The translations under genes were made by a program, and so were the position numbers. 64,000 nt of DNA, taken from assembly GCA_900472625.1 (NCBI GenBank), contig UCIT01000003.1, forward strand, positions 1 to 64,000. The letters run 5' to 3'. This document shows positions 48,624 through 59,884 of the stretch, in pieces (within the stretch, counting starts at the first letter, position 1; every line of letters begins with the position of its first letter). The stretch is from Hyphomicrobiales bacterium. GTDB taxonomy: Bacteria > Pseudomonadota > Alphaproteobacteria > Rhizobiales > Rhizobiaceae. Under the pieces are notes generated by a model. That model searched no databases. It was not told the DNA's origin and worked only from the letters and a program-made list of their open reading frames with translations.

Positions 48624-49217
48624 ATGACAAAGAGCAACAACCGCGAATCTCAATATCCGATCGAACCGATCTTTCTCGATCGCTGGTCGCCGCGCGCCTT
48701 CACCGGCGAAGTCATTCCCGAGTCCGACCTGCTTGGCATCCTCGATGCCGCGCATTGGGCACCGTCGTCCGCCAATCAACAGCCCTGGCGCTTCATCTAC
48801 ACGCTCAATGGCGCCGATGACTGGGATGTGTTTGTTTCGCTGCTTGTCGAATCAAATCAGGAATGGGCGAAACACGCTTCGGCACTGATCTTCGTCGTAT
48901 CGAAGGATTTCAGCGGCGACTTCTCGGAGGGACGCAAGAGCTACACGCATTCCTTCGATGCCGGCGCTGCCTGGGCGTATCTGGCCCTCCAGGCGAAGCT
49001 CTCCGGCTTCTATGCGCATGGCATGGGCGGCATCAAGCATGGCGAGATCCGCGAAACGTTTTCCATTCCGGAGGGCTACCGGGTCGAAGCGGGGATTGCG
49101 GTCGGGCGCCTCGCAGACAAAAGCGTGCTTTCGGAGCGCAACCAGGAGCGGGAGTTTCCAAGTCAGCGCAAGCAACTCGACGAAGTCGCGTTCAACGGAA
49201 AGTTCATTGCCGGCTAA
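48624..49217 (+). CDS. Nitroreductase-family protein
   Basis: FMN-dependent oxidoreductase of 197 residues. FMN contacts are visible in RWSPRAF and WAPSSANQQPWRF near the N terminus and in the late segment GIAVGRLADK. Substrates of such enzymes include quinones and nitroaromatics; here unspecified. The gene is divergent from the GST gene over 167 bp and ends at a hairpin shared with gyrB. Confidence 0.9.
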   Translation: MTKSNNRESQYPIEPIFLDRWSPRAFTGEVIPESDLLGILDAAHWAPSSANQQPWRFIYTLNGADDWDVFVSLLVESNQEWAKHASALIFVVSKDFSGDFSEGRKSYTHSFDAGAAWAYLALQAKLSGFYAHGMGGIKHGEIRETFSIPEGYRVEAGIAVGRLADKSVLSERNQEREFPSQRKQLDEVAFNGKFIAG

Positions 49218-49226
49218 GCGCGCATG

Positions 49227-49259
49227 AAAAAGCCCCGCGTCTCGACGAAACGCGGGGCT
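49227..49259. terminator. Terminator between nitroreductase and gyrB
   Basis: A 10 bp stem (49231-49240 with 49250-49259) with a nine-base loop. The T-run lies on the minus-strand side, so it mainly serves gyrB; on the plus strand it can still slow nitroreductase transcription. Confidence 0.85.
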
Positions 49260-49280
49260 AATTCTGTGAAATTTTAACGG

Positions 49281-51776
<2,496 letters not shown>

Positions 51777-51848
51777 TCATTCCGAATATAGGGTTTTCGG
51801 TTGAAGTTCCCAATGCCGGCGGCCCCAAAGAGCGCATAAAACAGGGGA

Positions 51849-52226
51849 TTATGACCGTTTTCCGTCCGCATTTTCAGCATTTTCCAGAACCTCCGACAGT
51901 TTTGCCAAGCTGGCCTCATCCAGATGCCGGATAGAGCCCGCCAACCGGTTGGCAAATGCCGTATATTCCGCCGATAAGCCCGATGTATCGATGACCACGC
52001 GCGGGTCGGAAAAGCGGGCGACAAGGAACAGATCGTCGGCTTCATCCCAGATGATGTTGAAATAGCCAGCAATGCGCTGAAGCAGATCGAAAGTCGGCAG
52101 CCCGCGCTTTCCGTGTTCAAGCGCCGACAGGTAGGCCGGCGAGACGCTAAGGGCGGCAGCCATCTCCTTTTGCGACACACCCTTGCGCTGACGGAGCTTG
52201 CGGATCGCTTCTGCGAACGGCGTCAT
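51849..52226 (-). CDS. XRE-family transcriptional regulator
   Basis: A 125-residue regulator with an N-terminal Cro/C1 helix-turn-helix (residues about 5-62, KGVSQKEMAAALSVSPAYLS) and a C-terminal acidic region. The target is unknown. It overlaps the Smr gene by four bases and lies just upstream of gyrB, so it could regulate its own operon or gyrB. Confidence 0.9.
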   Translation of the reverse strand: MTPFAEAIRKLRQRKGVSQKEMAAALSVSPAYLSALEHGKRGLPTFDLLQRIAGYFNIIWDEADDLFLVARFSDPRVVIDTSGLSAEYTAFANRLAGSIRHLDEASLAKLSEVLENAENADGKRS

Positions 52227-52801
52227 GATCGATCACCGGCACGGCGCGACAGGCGAATGTATAGCGCGCCGTCGCCGCCGTGATGTTGTGCGGCGGGCTC
52301 GTAGGACGAGATCAGATAGCGGAACTCGGATTGCGAGAACCACATCGGAACCGCGCGCTTCAACGCACCTTCGCTACCATATGAGCTCCCCTTGCCGGTG
52401 ATGACGAGGACATGGCGCATGCCGCGCTCATGGGCCCGGATCAGGAAATCGAGCAGCAACACGTGCGCTTCGCTCTGATACAGGCCATGGAGGTCGATGC
52501 GCGCTTCCAGCGCCAGCCGGCCCTTGGCGATCTTCCGCTTGACCGGACGCTCCAGCGGGTGGTGTACGCCGGCGGATGGCTTCGCTGGTGTCGTTGCGTC
52601 TTGCTGAGCAGGAGACGTCTTGCCGGATTTCGTCGTGGCCGCACTGCGCTTTTCGGCTGCGACCACTTCGGCTTCCGCCTCGGACAGGAATGCATCGAGT
52701 TCACTTGCGGCGCCCGTCATCCCCGGCATTGGCCGCGCACTGCGGGCGACCTTCCCCCAGAGTATCCGTTCATCAGTGCTGAGCTTGCGATCCTTCGCCA
52801 T
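52223..52801 (-). CDS. Smr-domain protein
   Basis: A 192-residue protein with a low-complexity Ala/Thr/Lys linker (about 45-85) and a C-terminal Smr domain. The signature DLHGLYQSEAHVLLLDFL and HVLVITGKGSSYGSEGALKR are clear. Smr domains are found as nucleases acting on DNA or RNA; this one's target is unknown. It overlaps mltA by one base and the XRE gene by four. Confidence 0.9.
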   Translation of the reverse strand: MAKDRKLSTDERILWGKVARSARPMPGMTGAASELDAFLSEAEAEVVAAEKRSAATTKSGKTSPAQQDATTPAKPSAGVHHPLERPVKRKIAKGRLALEARIDLHGLYQSEAHVLLLDFLIRAHERGMRHVLVITGKGSSYGSEGALKRAVPMWFSQSEFRYLISSYEPAAQHHGGDGALYIRLSRRAGDRS

Positions 52802-53919
52802 CAGCCAAACCTCGCAGCCGCTTTGTTCGGTATCAGAATGACGAAATCGGCATCGTGACGCACCGTGCCGGCAAGCTCGCCGGCCGCATCGCCGGAGCCC
52901 GTAAAAATATCGCCCCGGGCCGGGCCGACGATCGCCGATCCGGTGTCCAGCGCAAGCATCAGCCGCTGGAACGGTCTTCCCTGGTCGAGATGCACGAGGT
53001 TGTTCGAGCTAATGAAGAACGGGAAGCCGAACGTATGGATCATTCGATCGACGGCAAGCGAACGACCGGCAATCAGCGGCACCTTGGCGGCGGCGATCGG
53101 CCCCGTAGCCTCATCATCAAGCGCAACGCCACGAAAGAAGATATAGGACCTGTTGTGGCAGAGAACGTCTACGACCTGATCAGGATGCATCGCGAGCCAT
53201 TGCCGGATGGACTGCATCGAAATACTGGCGCGGTCGATCTCACCCCGCTCGATCAGCAGTTTGCCGATGGCCGAGAACGGGTGGCCCGCCTTTGCAGAAT
53301 AAGTGATCCGTCCCCTCCGCCCGTCGCGATACCGCAGTCGCGCAGCGCCCTGAACATGCACGAAGAAGACGTCCACCAGGGATTTCGCCCAGGCAATCTC
53401 CAGCCCCTGCCCGGCAAGCGCACCCTGGTCGATCTGCCGGCGATCGGGGTAGTAGCCGATATTGCCATCCAGCAGTCGGCCGAACGCGTAGCTGTCGTCC
53501 ATCTCAGCCGGGCGATTGTGATCGTCGAGGTCCACCAGATCGTAGGGGCGACGGTAGAATGGAAAGCGGTACTCGTGGTCCGGCTCCGCAGCCACCGCTA
53601 TCTCGGGCTCGTAGAACGCCGTGACGAAGCCTCTATGTCCATCGTTGCGGTGGATGCGAAACGGCCGACAGTTTTCCTGGAAGAAGGCCCGCGCTGCCGC
53701 CGGCGATGTGGGGTTTGCGTCGCGTGCTGCCGTCAACAGGTCCAGAAGATCGCCCGAGGTCAGGCCCATCGATCCTGTCCTGTACGGCTTGGCGTCGTCG
53801 ATGTGCCGCCGGCATGCATCCATGACTTCAAAAAGGCTGGAGGGATCGTCGTCCCTCCAGCCTTCCAGTTGGTCGAAATCTACCGATTCAAGGGCAAAGC
53901 CCTGCGTATCGTCACTCAT
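52801..53919 (-). CDS. mltA: Membrane-bound-type lytic transglycosylase A (MltA)
   Basis: Peptidoglycan lytic transglycosylase of 372 residues. The MltA domain and the C-terminal 3D domain are present, with the catalytic Asp region LDTGSAIVGPARGDIFTGSG. The start at 53919 (MSDDTQGFALES) overlaps the Tim44-like gene's end by eight bases. No signal peptide or lipobox is visible from this start or from the longer frame to 54021, although E. coli MltA is an outer-membrane lipoprotein. How this protein reaches the periplasm is unclear. Confidence 0.9.
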   Translation of the reverse strand: MSDDTQGFALESVDFDQLEGWRDDDPSSLFEVMDACRRHIDDAKPYRTGSMGLTSGDLLDLLTAARDANPTSPAAARAFFQENCRPFRIHRNDGHRGFVTAFYEPEIAVAAEPDHEYRFPFYRRPYDLVDLDDHNRPAEMDDSYAFGRLLDGNIGYYPDRRQIDQGALAGQGLEIAWAKSLVDVFFVHVQGAARLRYRDGRRGRITYSAKAGHPFSAIGKLLIERGEIDRASISMQSIRQWLAMHPDQVVDVLCHNRSYIFFRGVALDDEATGPIAAAKVPLIAGRSLAVDRMIHTFGFPFFISSNNLVHLDQGRPFQRLMLALDTGSAIVGPARGDIFTGSGDAAGELAGTVRHDADFVILIPNKAAARFG

Positions 53920-54616
53920 GTTCCGATTCGGTGGCCACGAGTTTCCAGTTGGGGTCGCGCGAGCGCGTGTCGCGGGCGAATGTCCAGAGATCACTGACTT
54001 CCGCAACCGCCTCGGCGTCACCGTCGATCAAGACGTCGGCCTTGTCATAGGTGGCGGAGATCATCTGACTGACGATGCGCATGGTGATCTGCGCCTCGCT
54101 GCCCTTGACCTCGACATTTTTGATCTCGGCCTTGTCGATGCCGACGAACGTGGACTTGACCTTTTCACCCTTGGCTTCGCGATCAGCAATCGCTGCTTCG
54201 AAACCTTCGTAGACCTCCTTCGACAGGAGATTCTTGAGCGCCTTTCGGTCGCCATCGGCAAAGGCCATGACGATCATCTCGTAGGCCATGCGTGCGCCAT
54301 TCACGAATTCCTTCGGGCTGAAGGAGGGATCGGCCTTGATCATCTCGCGCAGAGAATCATTCAGCGGCGTTCCCGCTGGCGCGAAAGCATCGATCGCTGC
54401 AAAGCGGTCTTCTTCCTCGACGGGGGTATCGCGGCGAGGAAGCGTGACGACCTTGCCGGCATCCGGCGTATCGGGTCCTACCGCATCGCGCGGCGTATAA
54501 AGATCGCGGGGGGGCTTCTCATTTCCCGTGCGCCGACCAAGAACGTTGCGCAGCTGCAGAAATATCAGCACTGCCGCCACGAGAAAAAACAAAGTGATGA
54601 AGTCGTTTGAACCCAT
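53912..54616 (-). CDS. Tim44/TimA-family membrane protein
   Basis: A 234-residue protein: an N-terminal membrane anchor at about residues 5-22 (DFITLFFLVAAVLIFLQL), an acidic linker, and a C-terminal Tim44-like domain (about 90-225). Related to the import motor subunit Tim44 and Caulobacter TimA; function in bacteria is not settled. The ATG at 54616 is preferred over a TTG at 54628. First gene of the overlapping chain leading to mltA, Smr and XRE. Confidence 0.88.
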   Translation of the reverse strand: MGSNDFITLFFLVAAVLIFLQLRNVLGRRTGNEKPPRDLYTPRDAVGPDTPDAGKVVTLPRRDTPVEEEDRFAAIDAFAPAGTPLNDSLREMIKADPSFSPKEFVNGARMAYEMIVMAFADGDRKALKNLLSKEVYEGFEAAIADREAKGEKVKSTFVGIDKAEIKNVEVKGSEAQITMRIVSQMISATYDKADVLIDGDAEAVAEVSDLWTFARDTRSRDPNWKLVATESEHE

Positions 54617-54742
54617 ATCCCGCCGCAATCGCTGTTAACATCCATGATTTGTATACCCATATAGGCTGCATATACAGATGATTCAAATAGGTCCGCTGAT
54701 CGGATCGATTTCCGTGGAGGCCGGTGAACGCCGGAAAGACAT

Positions 54743-55240
54743 ATGCGCCTGACGATGTTGCCTGGTTTTCTCCTGCTCCTGCCGCTGGCCGAGATCGCCG
54801 GTTTTGTGCTCGTGGGCAAAACAATCGGCCTTTGGGCAACCCTTGCGCTTGTCATGTTGAGCTTTGTCGCCGGGATGATGCTGCTGCGTCGACAGGGTTT
54901 GGGTATCCTCCGGAAGATGTCGACGGAGGGACGGACCGGAGCGCTTCCGGGGCGCGAGCTGCTTCGTCCGGCAATGTTCGTGATTGCCGCAATCCTGCTC
55001 ATCATCCCCGGCTTCATCAGCGACATTGTTGCGCTTCTGATTTTCATCCCCGCGGTTCGCGACCTTGCCTGGAACTACGTCAGCCGCCGGTTCGTGGTCG
55101 TTGGTGCGGCCGGCGCCAGAGGGCCGAAGCAATCTCCGTTTGGCGATACCAAGTCGACGGTGGTCGATCTCGACGAGGAGGATTATCAGCGCGACCCTGA
55201 GAACAAGTCTCCATGGTCGGGAAAGAGCCTCGGCAAGTGA
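54743..55240 (+). CDS. fxsA: FxsA-family membrane protein
   Basis: A 165-residue protein with three hydrophobic segments (about 5-25, 28-48 and 75-100) and a polar C-terminal tail. It matches FxsA, which in E. coli relieves phage T7 exclusion by F plasmids; the cellular role is otherwise unclear. It is divergent from the Tim44-like gene and lies 96 bp before secB. Confidence 0.9.
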   Translation: MRLTMLPGFLLLLPLAEIAGFVLVGKTIGLWATLALVMLSFVAGMMLLRRQGLGILRKMSTEGRTGALPGRELLRPAMFVIAAILLIIPGFISDIVALLIFIPAVRDLAWNYVSRRFVVVGAAGARGPKQSPFGDTKSTVVDLDEEDYQRDPENKSPWSGKSLGK

Positions 55241-55336
55241 GACTAGCGGAGGCGCCCTCGCCGGCTGGCTCAGGGTTGTAACGACATCATCGAAATGATA
55301 GACGCGACACAATCCAATGCCCTCGAGGAAAAGCCA

Positions 55337-55813
55337 ATGGACAGCGAAAACAGCAATAACGGTGCGACGAGCCCGAACCTTACCATCCTAGCGCAGTACA
55401 CTAAGGACCTCTCCTTCGAGAACCCGGGTGCACCACGTTCGCTGCAGGCTCGCGACAAGGCACCTGCCATCAACATCAACGTCAACGTCAACGCCAACCC
55501 GCTTTCCGACACGGACTTCGACGTTGTTCTCACCCTAAACGCCGAAGCCAAGGAAGGCGACAAGACGGTTTTCCATACGGAGCTGGTCTATGGCGGCGTA
55601 TTCCGGATCGCCGGTTTCCCGCAGGAGCACATGCTTCCGGTTCTCTTCATCGAGTGCCCGCGGATGCTCTTCCCGTTTGCGCGCCAGATCATCGCAGACG
55701 TCACGCGCAACGGTGGCTTCCCGCCACTGATGATCGATCCGATCGATTTTTCGCAGATGTTCGCCCAGCGCGTCGCCGAAGAGCAGACCCGCGCGAAGGT
55801 TCAGACAAACTGA
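55337..55813 (+). CDS. secB: Protein-export chaperone SecB
   Basis: Tetrameric cytosolic chaperone that hands unfolded preproteins to SecA. From MDSENSNN at 55337 it is 158 residues, with GAGGA eight bases upstream; the frame's earlier Met at 55295 has no site. The core is typical: [14 protein letters not shown], the beta-rich middle, and [30 protein letters not shown] terminator follows. Confidence 0.96.
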   Translation: MDSENSNNGATSPNLTILAQYTKDLSFENPGAPRSLQARDKAPAININVNVNANPLSDTDFDVVLTLNAEAKEGDKTVFHTELVYGGVFRIAGFPQEHMLPVLFIECPRMLFPFARQIIADVTRNGGFPPLMIDPIDFSQMFAQRVAEEQTRAKVQTN

Positions 55814-55837
55814 TTTTTTAATCAGACGCCTTTCGAG

Positions 55838-55870
55838 ATGCCCGGGTTCGCCCGGGCATTTTCATTTTGG
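55838..55870 (+). terminator. Terminator after secB
   Basis: Nine-base stem ATGCCCGGG/CCCGGGCAT (55838-55846 with 55851-55859) on a TTCG tetraloop, then TTTCATTTT. It lies just before the convergent dnaQ stop. Confidence 0.9.
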
Positions 55871-56575
55871 GTGATCGTATTTTGCCCAGATGCCTTTTTG
55901 GCCGAGCTTGGCTATCAGCGCATCGTGCTGCTGCGCTTCCAATTCGCTGAGACGCGGCGCCATGGGCCTTTGCCTTTCCAGCGTTACCAGCACGACATCA
56001 TCATCGCTATCATCGCGTTCCGATGCGCCATTGCTTTGAGCCATACCGAGACCGAGTGCCGTCTGCCGGCCGCCGATCATCTCGATATAGACTTCCGCCA
56101 GCAATTCGGAGTCGAGCAAGGCGCCGTGCTTTGCACGGTGGGAGTTGTCGATTCCGTAGCGACGGCAAAGTGCGTCTAGCGAGTTAGGCCCCATCGGATG
56201 CTTTCGCCGCGCCATGGACAGTGTATCGAGCACGTGCTCGGGCGAGATCGGCGGCAGACTTATTCTCGCCAACTCCGCATTGATGAAGCCCATGTCGAAG
56301 GTGGCGTTGTGGGCGATCCACTTTCCGTCCCCGAAGAAATCAAGAATCTCCTGGGCGACGGATGCAAAAGGCTGCTTGTCCTTCAGGAATTCGTCTGTGA
56401 TGCCATGCACCGCAAGCGCGTCGGGATGGACCTTCTGATCGCCAGGGCTGATATAAATGTGAAGGGTGCGGCCCGTCGGAAAGTGGTTGAACAGCTCGAT
56501 GCCGCCGATTTCGATGATGCGATCGGTGCGGTTGTCGAGGCCCGTGGTTTCCGTATCGAAAATGATCTCACGCAT
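55862..56575 (-). CDS. dnaQ: DNA polymerase III epsilon subunit
   Basis: Proofreading 3'-5' exonuclease of the replicase, 237 residues. DEDDh motifs are present: ExoI FDTETTGL with Asp7 and Glu9, ExoII HNATFDMGF, and ExoIII with HRAKHGALLDSELLAEVY. It overlaps coaE by eight bases and is the last gene of the ppsR-maf-aroE-coaE-dnaQ unit. Confidence 0.96.
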   Translation of the reverse strand: MREIIFDTETTGLDNRTDRIIEIGGIELFNHFPTGRTLHIYISPGDQKVHPDALAVHGITDEFLKDKQPFASVAQEILDFFGDGKWIAHNATFDMGFINAELARISLPPISPEHVLDTLSMARRKHPMGPNSLDALCRRYGIDNSHRAKHGALLDSELLAEVYIEMIGGRQTALGLGMAQSNGASERDDSDDDVVLVTLERQRPMAPRLSELEAQQHDALIAKLGQKGIWAKYDHPK

Positions 56576-57179
56576 TCTGGAGGTCTCCGCTTGCCATCCG
56601 CTGCTTCAAGTCGGCGATGATATCCGCGACCCGCGCTCTCGCCAGATCGATGCCATGTCCGGTATCGATCACGTAATCGGCCTTAAGCCGTTTCTTTTCA
56701 TCCGGAGTCTGGCGGGACATAATCATGTTGAATTTCTCTTCCGTCATGCCCGGTCGCGCAAGAACCCGCTGACGCTGAATCTGTGGATCGCAGCTGACGA
56801 CGACTGTGACATCCACTCTCGCTTCTGCGCCGGTTTCGAACAGCAGCGGAATGTCGAGGACGATCATGGATGATCCTCGTTGTCCTTCCCTCGCGATGAA
56901 AGCGGCTTCCTGCTTTCGGACCAGCGGATGAACAATCCGTTCCAGCTTTGTGAAATCATCCGGCTGCAAGCCGAGTTGCCGCGCGAGCTCGCGGCGATCG
57001 ACGGTGCCATCTTTCATCGAGCCTGGAAACGCCGCGTCGACCAGAGGTGCCGCCTCACCGTTATAAAGATCGTGTACCACCGCATCGGCGTCGTTCACCG
57101 GCAGGCCGGCTTCGGCAAACAATTTTGCCGTTGTCGATTTCCCCATACCGATCGATCCGGTCAGTCCGATCTTCAGCAT
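56568..57179 (-). CDS. coaE: Dephospho-CoA kinase
   Basis: Last step of coenzyme A synthesis, 203 residues from [16 protein letters not shown] at 57179. The P-loop GSIGMGKST is near the N terminus and the lid region follows. The frame extends upstream into aroE, but that part is a shadow of aroE. Its start overlaps the aroE stop by one base. The other CoA gene of the window, coaA, is far away at 16.7 kb. Confidence 0.95.
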   Translation of the reverse strand: MLKIGLTGSIGMGKSTTAKLFAEAGLPVNDADAVVHDLYNGEAAPLVDAAFPGSMKDGTVDRRELARQLGLQPDDFTKLERIVHPLVRKQEAAFIAREGQRGSSMIVLDIPLLFETGAEARVDVTVVVSCDPQIQRQRVLARPGMTEEKFNMIMSRQTPDEKKRLKADYVIDTGHGIDLARARVADIIADLKQRMASGDLQNA

Positions 57180-58036
57180 CAATGCTTTTCCATGTCGGCG
57201 ATGATCAATGCCCTCAGGGTATCGTCGACGAGCGGCCGCCGACCGAACCACTTTTCGAAACCGGGAGCCGCCTGATGCAATAACATACCGAGCCCATCGA
57301 CGATCGCAAAACCCTGTCTTTCCGCCTGCGCGAGGATTGGCGTCTTCAGCGGCACGTAAACAATGTCGGTGACGACGGCGTCCCGCCGAAGGCCCGAAAA
57401 ATCGATGGACGGAGCCTCTTCTCCCTCCATCCCGAGCGACGTCGTGTTGACGAACAGCCCGGCGCCTTTGGTGACTTCGGCGAGAGCTTCCATCGGATGC
57501 GGGTACACCGTCTTTCCGAAGCGATCCGCCAGTTCGACCGCGCGACTGACCGTTCGATTGACGAGGTGGATCTCTTGGAAACCCCGATCACGCACCGCCT
57601 GGACGACGGCGCGGCTTGCGCCGCCTGCGCCGAGAATGACGGCTGAATCGAATTTATCCCAGCCCGGATGACGTTCATCGAGATTGGCCGTGAAACCCTG
57701 ACCATCCGTGTTGGTGGCTTTCAGTCGTCCGTCTTCCATCCAGAGCGTGTTGGACGCTCCGAGTTCCTCTGAGCGTTCGTCCGGTTCATCGGCCAGCTTG
57801 AAGGCGATTTCCTTGTGCGGGATGGTGACATTACCACCAACGAAGCCTGACGCGCCGGATTTCAGCGACTGGATGAACGCGGCGAAATCGGCTGGCGCCA
57901 CTTCCTGCGTCAGGTAGCTTCCGGGCAACGAGAGCGATTTCAGCCAATATCCATGGATGAGCGGCGACCGGGAATGTCTGACCGGGAAGCCGCTGACGAA
58001 AGCCTGCGGCGACAATGTTTCACGTGAATCATCCAT
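57179..58036 (-). CDS. aroE: Shikimate dehydrogenase
   Basis: NADPH-dependent reduction of 3-dehydroshikimate, 285 residues. Substrate-binding segment [13 protein letters not shown] with Lys and Asp in VTIPHKE, and the nucleotide loop GAGGASRAV are visible. It overlaps maf by eight bases upstream and coaE by one base downstream. Confidence 0.95.
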   Translation of the reverse strand: MDDSRETLSPQAFVSGFPVRHSRSPLIHGYWLKSLSLPGSYLTQEVAPADFAAFIQSLKSGASGFVGGNVTIPHKEIAFKLADEPDERSEELGASNTLWMEDGRLKATNTDGQGFTANLDERHPGWDKFDSAVILGAGGASRAVVQAVRDRGFQEIHLVNRTVSRAVELADRFGKTVYPHPMEALAEVTKGAGLFVNTTSLGMEGEEAPSIDFSGLRRDAVVTDIVYVPLKTPILAQAERQGFAIVDGLGMLLHQAAPGFEKWFGRRPLVDDTLRALIIADMEKH

Positions 58037-58628
58037 CGATCGCCTCCAATTCCCGAAGCTTTTCTAGAAGCGGCAGCATTGGCAACCCCAATATGGTGAA
58101 GTAGTCCCCATCGATTTTCGAGAACAGTTGCAATCCCTCCCCTTCGAGCTGATAGGCCCCGACGCTGCTCAGCGCCCGATCGCCAACCCGTTTCAGATGC
58201 CGCGCAACAAAGTCCGTGGTGAGTTCGCGCATCGTGAGTTCGGCGCGCGACAGGTGCTCCCAGATGATGTCGCCGTTGTAGGCGATCGCGATCGCACTGT
58301 TCAGCCTATGCGTCTTCGCCGACAAGGCGATTAGATGGTCTGCCGCTTCGCCCATGCTCTTCGGCTTGTGAAATGCACGATCGCCCAACGACATCGTCTG
58401 ATCCGAGCCTATCACCAGGGCACCGGCAAATCGACCACTGACGTCCCTTGCCTTGGCCTTTGCCAGGACCATCGCAATCGCATCGGGTGTCGCACCGTCC
58501 TGCTCGAGAGGCGCTTCGATCGCGCGTTCATCGATCTCGGCCGGATGCGCCTCAAACGTGATTCCGGCGTTCTCCATCAACATACGGCGGAACGGGCTAG
58601 AGGATGCGAGAATGAGTTTGGGTGTCAT
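58029..58628 (-). CDS. maf: Maf-family nucleotide pyrophosphatase
   Basis: House-cleaning nucleoside triphosphate pyrophosphatase, 199 residues. The family signature [17 protein letters not shown] opens the protein, then EIDERA and VIGSDQT. Whether it prefers dTTP/UTP or modified pyrimidines cannot be decided. It lies 32 bp after ppsR on the same strand. Confidence 0.92.
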   Translation of the reverse strand: MTPKLILASSSPFRRMLMENAGITFEAHPAEIDERAIEAPLEQDGATPDAIAMVLAKAKARDVSGRFAGALVIGSDQTMSLGDRAFHKPKSMGEAADHLIALSAKTHRLNSAIAIAYNGDIIWEHLSRAELTMRELTTDFVARHLKRVGDRALSSVGAYQLEGEGLQLFSKIDGDYFTILGLPMLPLLEKLRELEAIDG

Positions 58629-58660
58629 GACGGCCTCGGCGCGGTTTGTTGCTGCAGCGC

Positions 58661-59482
58661 TTAACGCAGCTTCGGACGAAGAGCAACGATGGCGGCAGCC
58701 GTCTCCTCGATGGATCGGCGAGTGACGTCAATCAGCGGCCAGTTGTGACGGGCGCACAGCGAGCGCGCGTATTTGAGTTCCTCGGATATCGCAGCACGAT
58801 CGGTGTAGTCCCCGCGGTCGAAGCCAGGTGTCGATCCGAGAACGCGATTTTCACGCACCTGCGAGATCCGGTCGGTCGTGGCAATGAGACAAACCACAAG
58901 CGGCTTCGTCGCTTCAAAAAGACTGTCGGGAAGCGGGACGCCATAGACAACGGGTATGTTCGCAGTCTTGATTCCCCTATTGGCGAGATAGATGCTGGTT
59001 GGCGTCTTCGACGTGCGGCTAATGCCGATTATGACGACGTCGGCGTCGTCATAATCGTCGGGCATCTGGCCGTCGTCGTGATCCATGGTGAAGTTGAGCG
59101 CCTCAATGCGGGCGAAATATCCCGCGTTCATCACATGCTGTGCCCCGACCCGCCGGCGCGATGGCGCACCGAGATAGATCTGGAATGCATTGAGAACGGG
59201 TTCCAGCACATTGACGGAGGCGACACCCATCTCCAGGCAACGCTCATCGATCAGGGTCGCAAGTTCGCGATCGACGATGGTGTAGAGAACAATGCCGGGC
59301 TCGCCATCGATCGCCTGCAGTACGGTGAGCAGCTGCTTGCGATTCCGGATCAGCGGATAGACGTGTTCGATCGGCTGGGCTGACTTGAACTGGGCTGACG
59401 CCGCACGCCCTGCCGAGATCAGTGTTTCACCGGTCGAGTCAGAAATCAGATGCAGATGGAAGAAGTTCGTTCGGTTCTCCAC
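58661..59482 (-). CDS. ppsR: Pyruvate,phosphate dikinase regulatory protein (DUF299)
   Basis: Bifunctional kinase/phosphorylase that switches PPDK or PEP synthase by threonine phosphorylation, 273 residues. The nucleotide loop [11 protein letters not shown] lies near residue 155. It is the counterpart of Caulobacter RP001, the gene that flanks the chromosome origin there. Here it is separated from hemE by the 402 bp putative origin. In rhizobia it would tie PPDK to gluconeogenesis together with pckA. Confidence 0.94.
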   Translation of the reverse strand: MENRTNFFHLHLISDSTGETLISAGRAASAQFKSAQPIEHVYPLIRNRKQLLTVLQAIDGEPGIVLYTIVDRELATLIDERCLEMGVASVNVLEPVLNAFQIYLGAPSRRRVGAQHVMNAGYFARIEALNFTMDHDDGQMPDDYDDADVVIIGISRTSKTPTSIYLANRGIKTANIPVVYGVPLPDSLFEATKPLVVCLIATTDRISQVRENRVLGSTPGFDRGDYTDRAAISEELKYARSLCARHNWPLIDVTRRSIEETAAAIVALRPKLR

Positions 59483-59884
59483 GCTATTTTCCGCTGCCTG
59501 TTGAAAACACTGGATGACGGAGAGCTACGGGACCCGAGCGGGGTAAGGCAAGGGAAAACATGCCCAGTTTTCCACAATTCCAATTTTCGGGAGCTGTTCT
59601 GACAGGGGCTGTTGGTTCTGTGGACAGCGCCGATTTTGTTTTCGACGATCAACAGCTTTTCCACAGCTTCAATCAATTTCACGGTCGCCACATCAAATTG
59701 GAATCCCTTGATAAATTCAGTTTATCCCTCAACTTCTGAAAACTTGGCGATTTTTGTTCCCGGCGAATATGCATGGCAGTGACAAATGGTATCGGGCGTG
59801 GATGGATTTTAATCCTTGATAGTCACCGACTCTAAGAAATAGAAACCTTAGAAATATCTTTGTATTATTATAGGGAAGAAGCGC
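59483..59884. other. oriC: Putative chromosomal replication origin (oriC)
   Basis: A 402 bp gene-free region between divergent ppsR and hemE, the position of oriC in Caulobacter and Sinorhizobium. It holds DnaA-box-like 9-mers: TTTTCCACA at 59568-59576 and again at 59657-59665 (each one mismatch from TTATCCACA), CTGTCCACA on the minus strand at 59619-59627 (two mismatches), and a weaker TTATCCCTC at 59722-59730. GANTC methylation sites are at 59701-59705 and 59828-59832. The right side (59805-59875) is AT-rich and could be the unwinding element. No reading frame of interest lies here. Confidence 0.75.
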
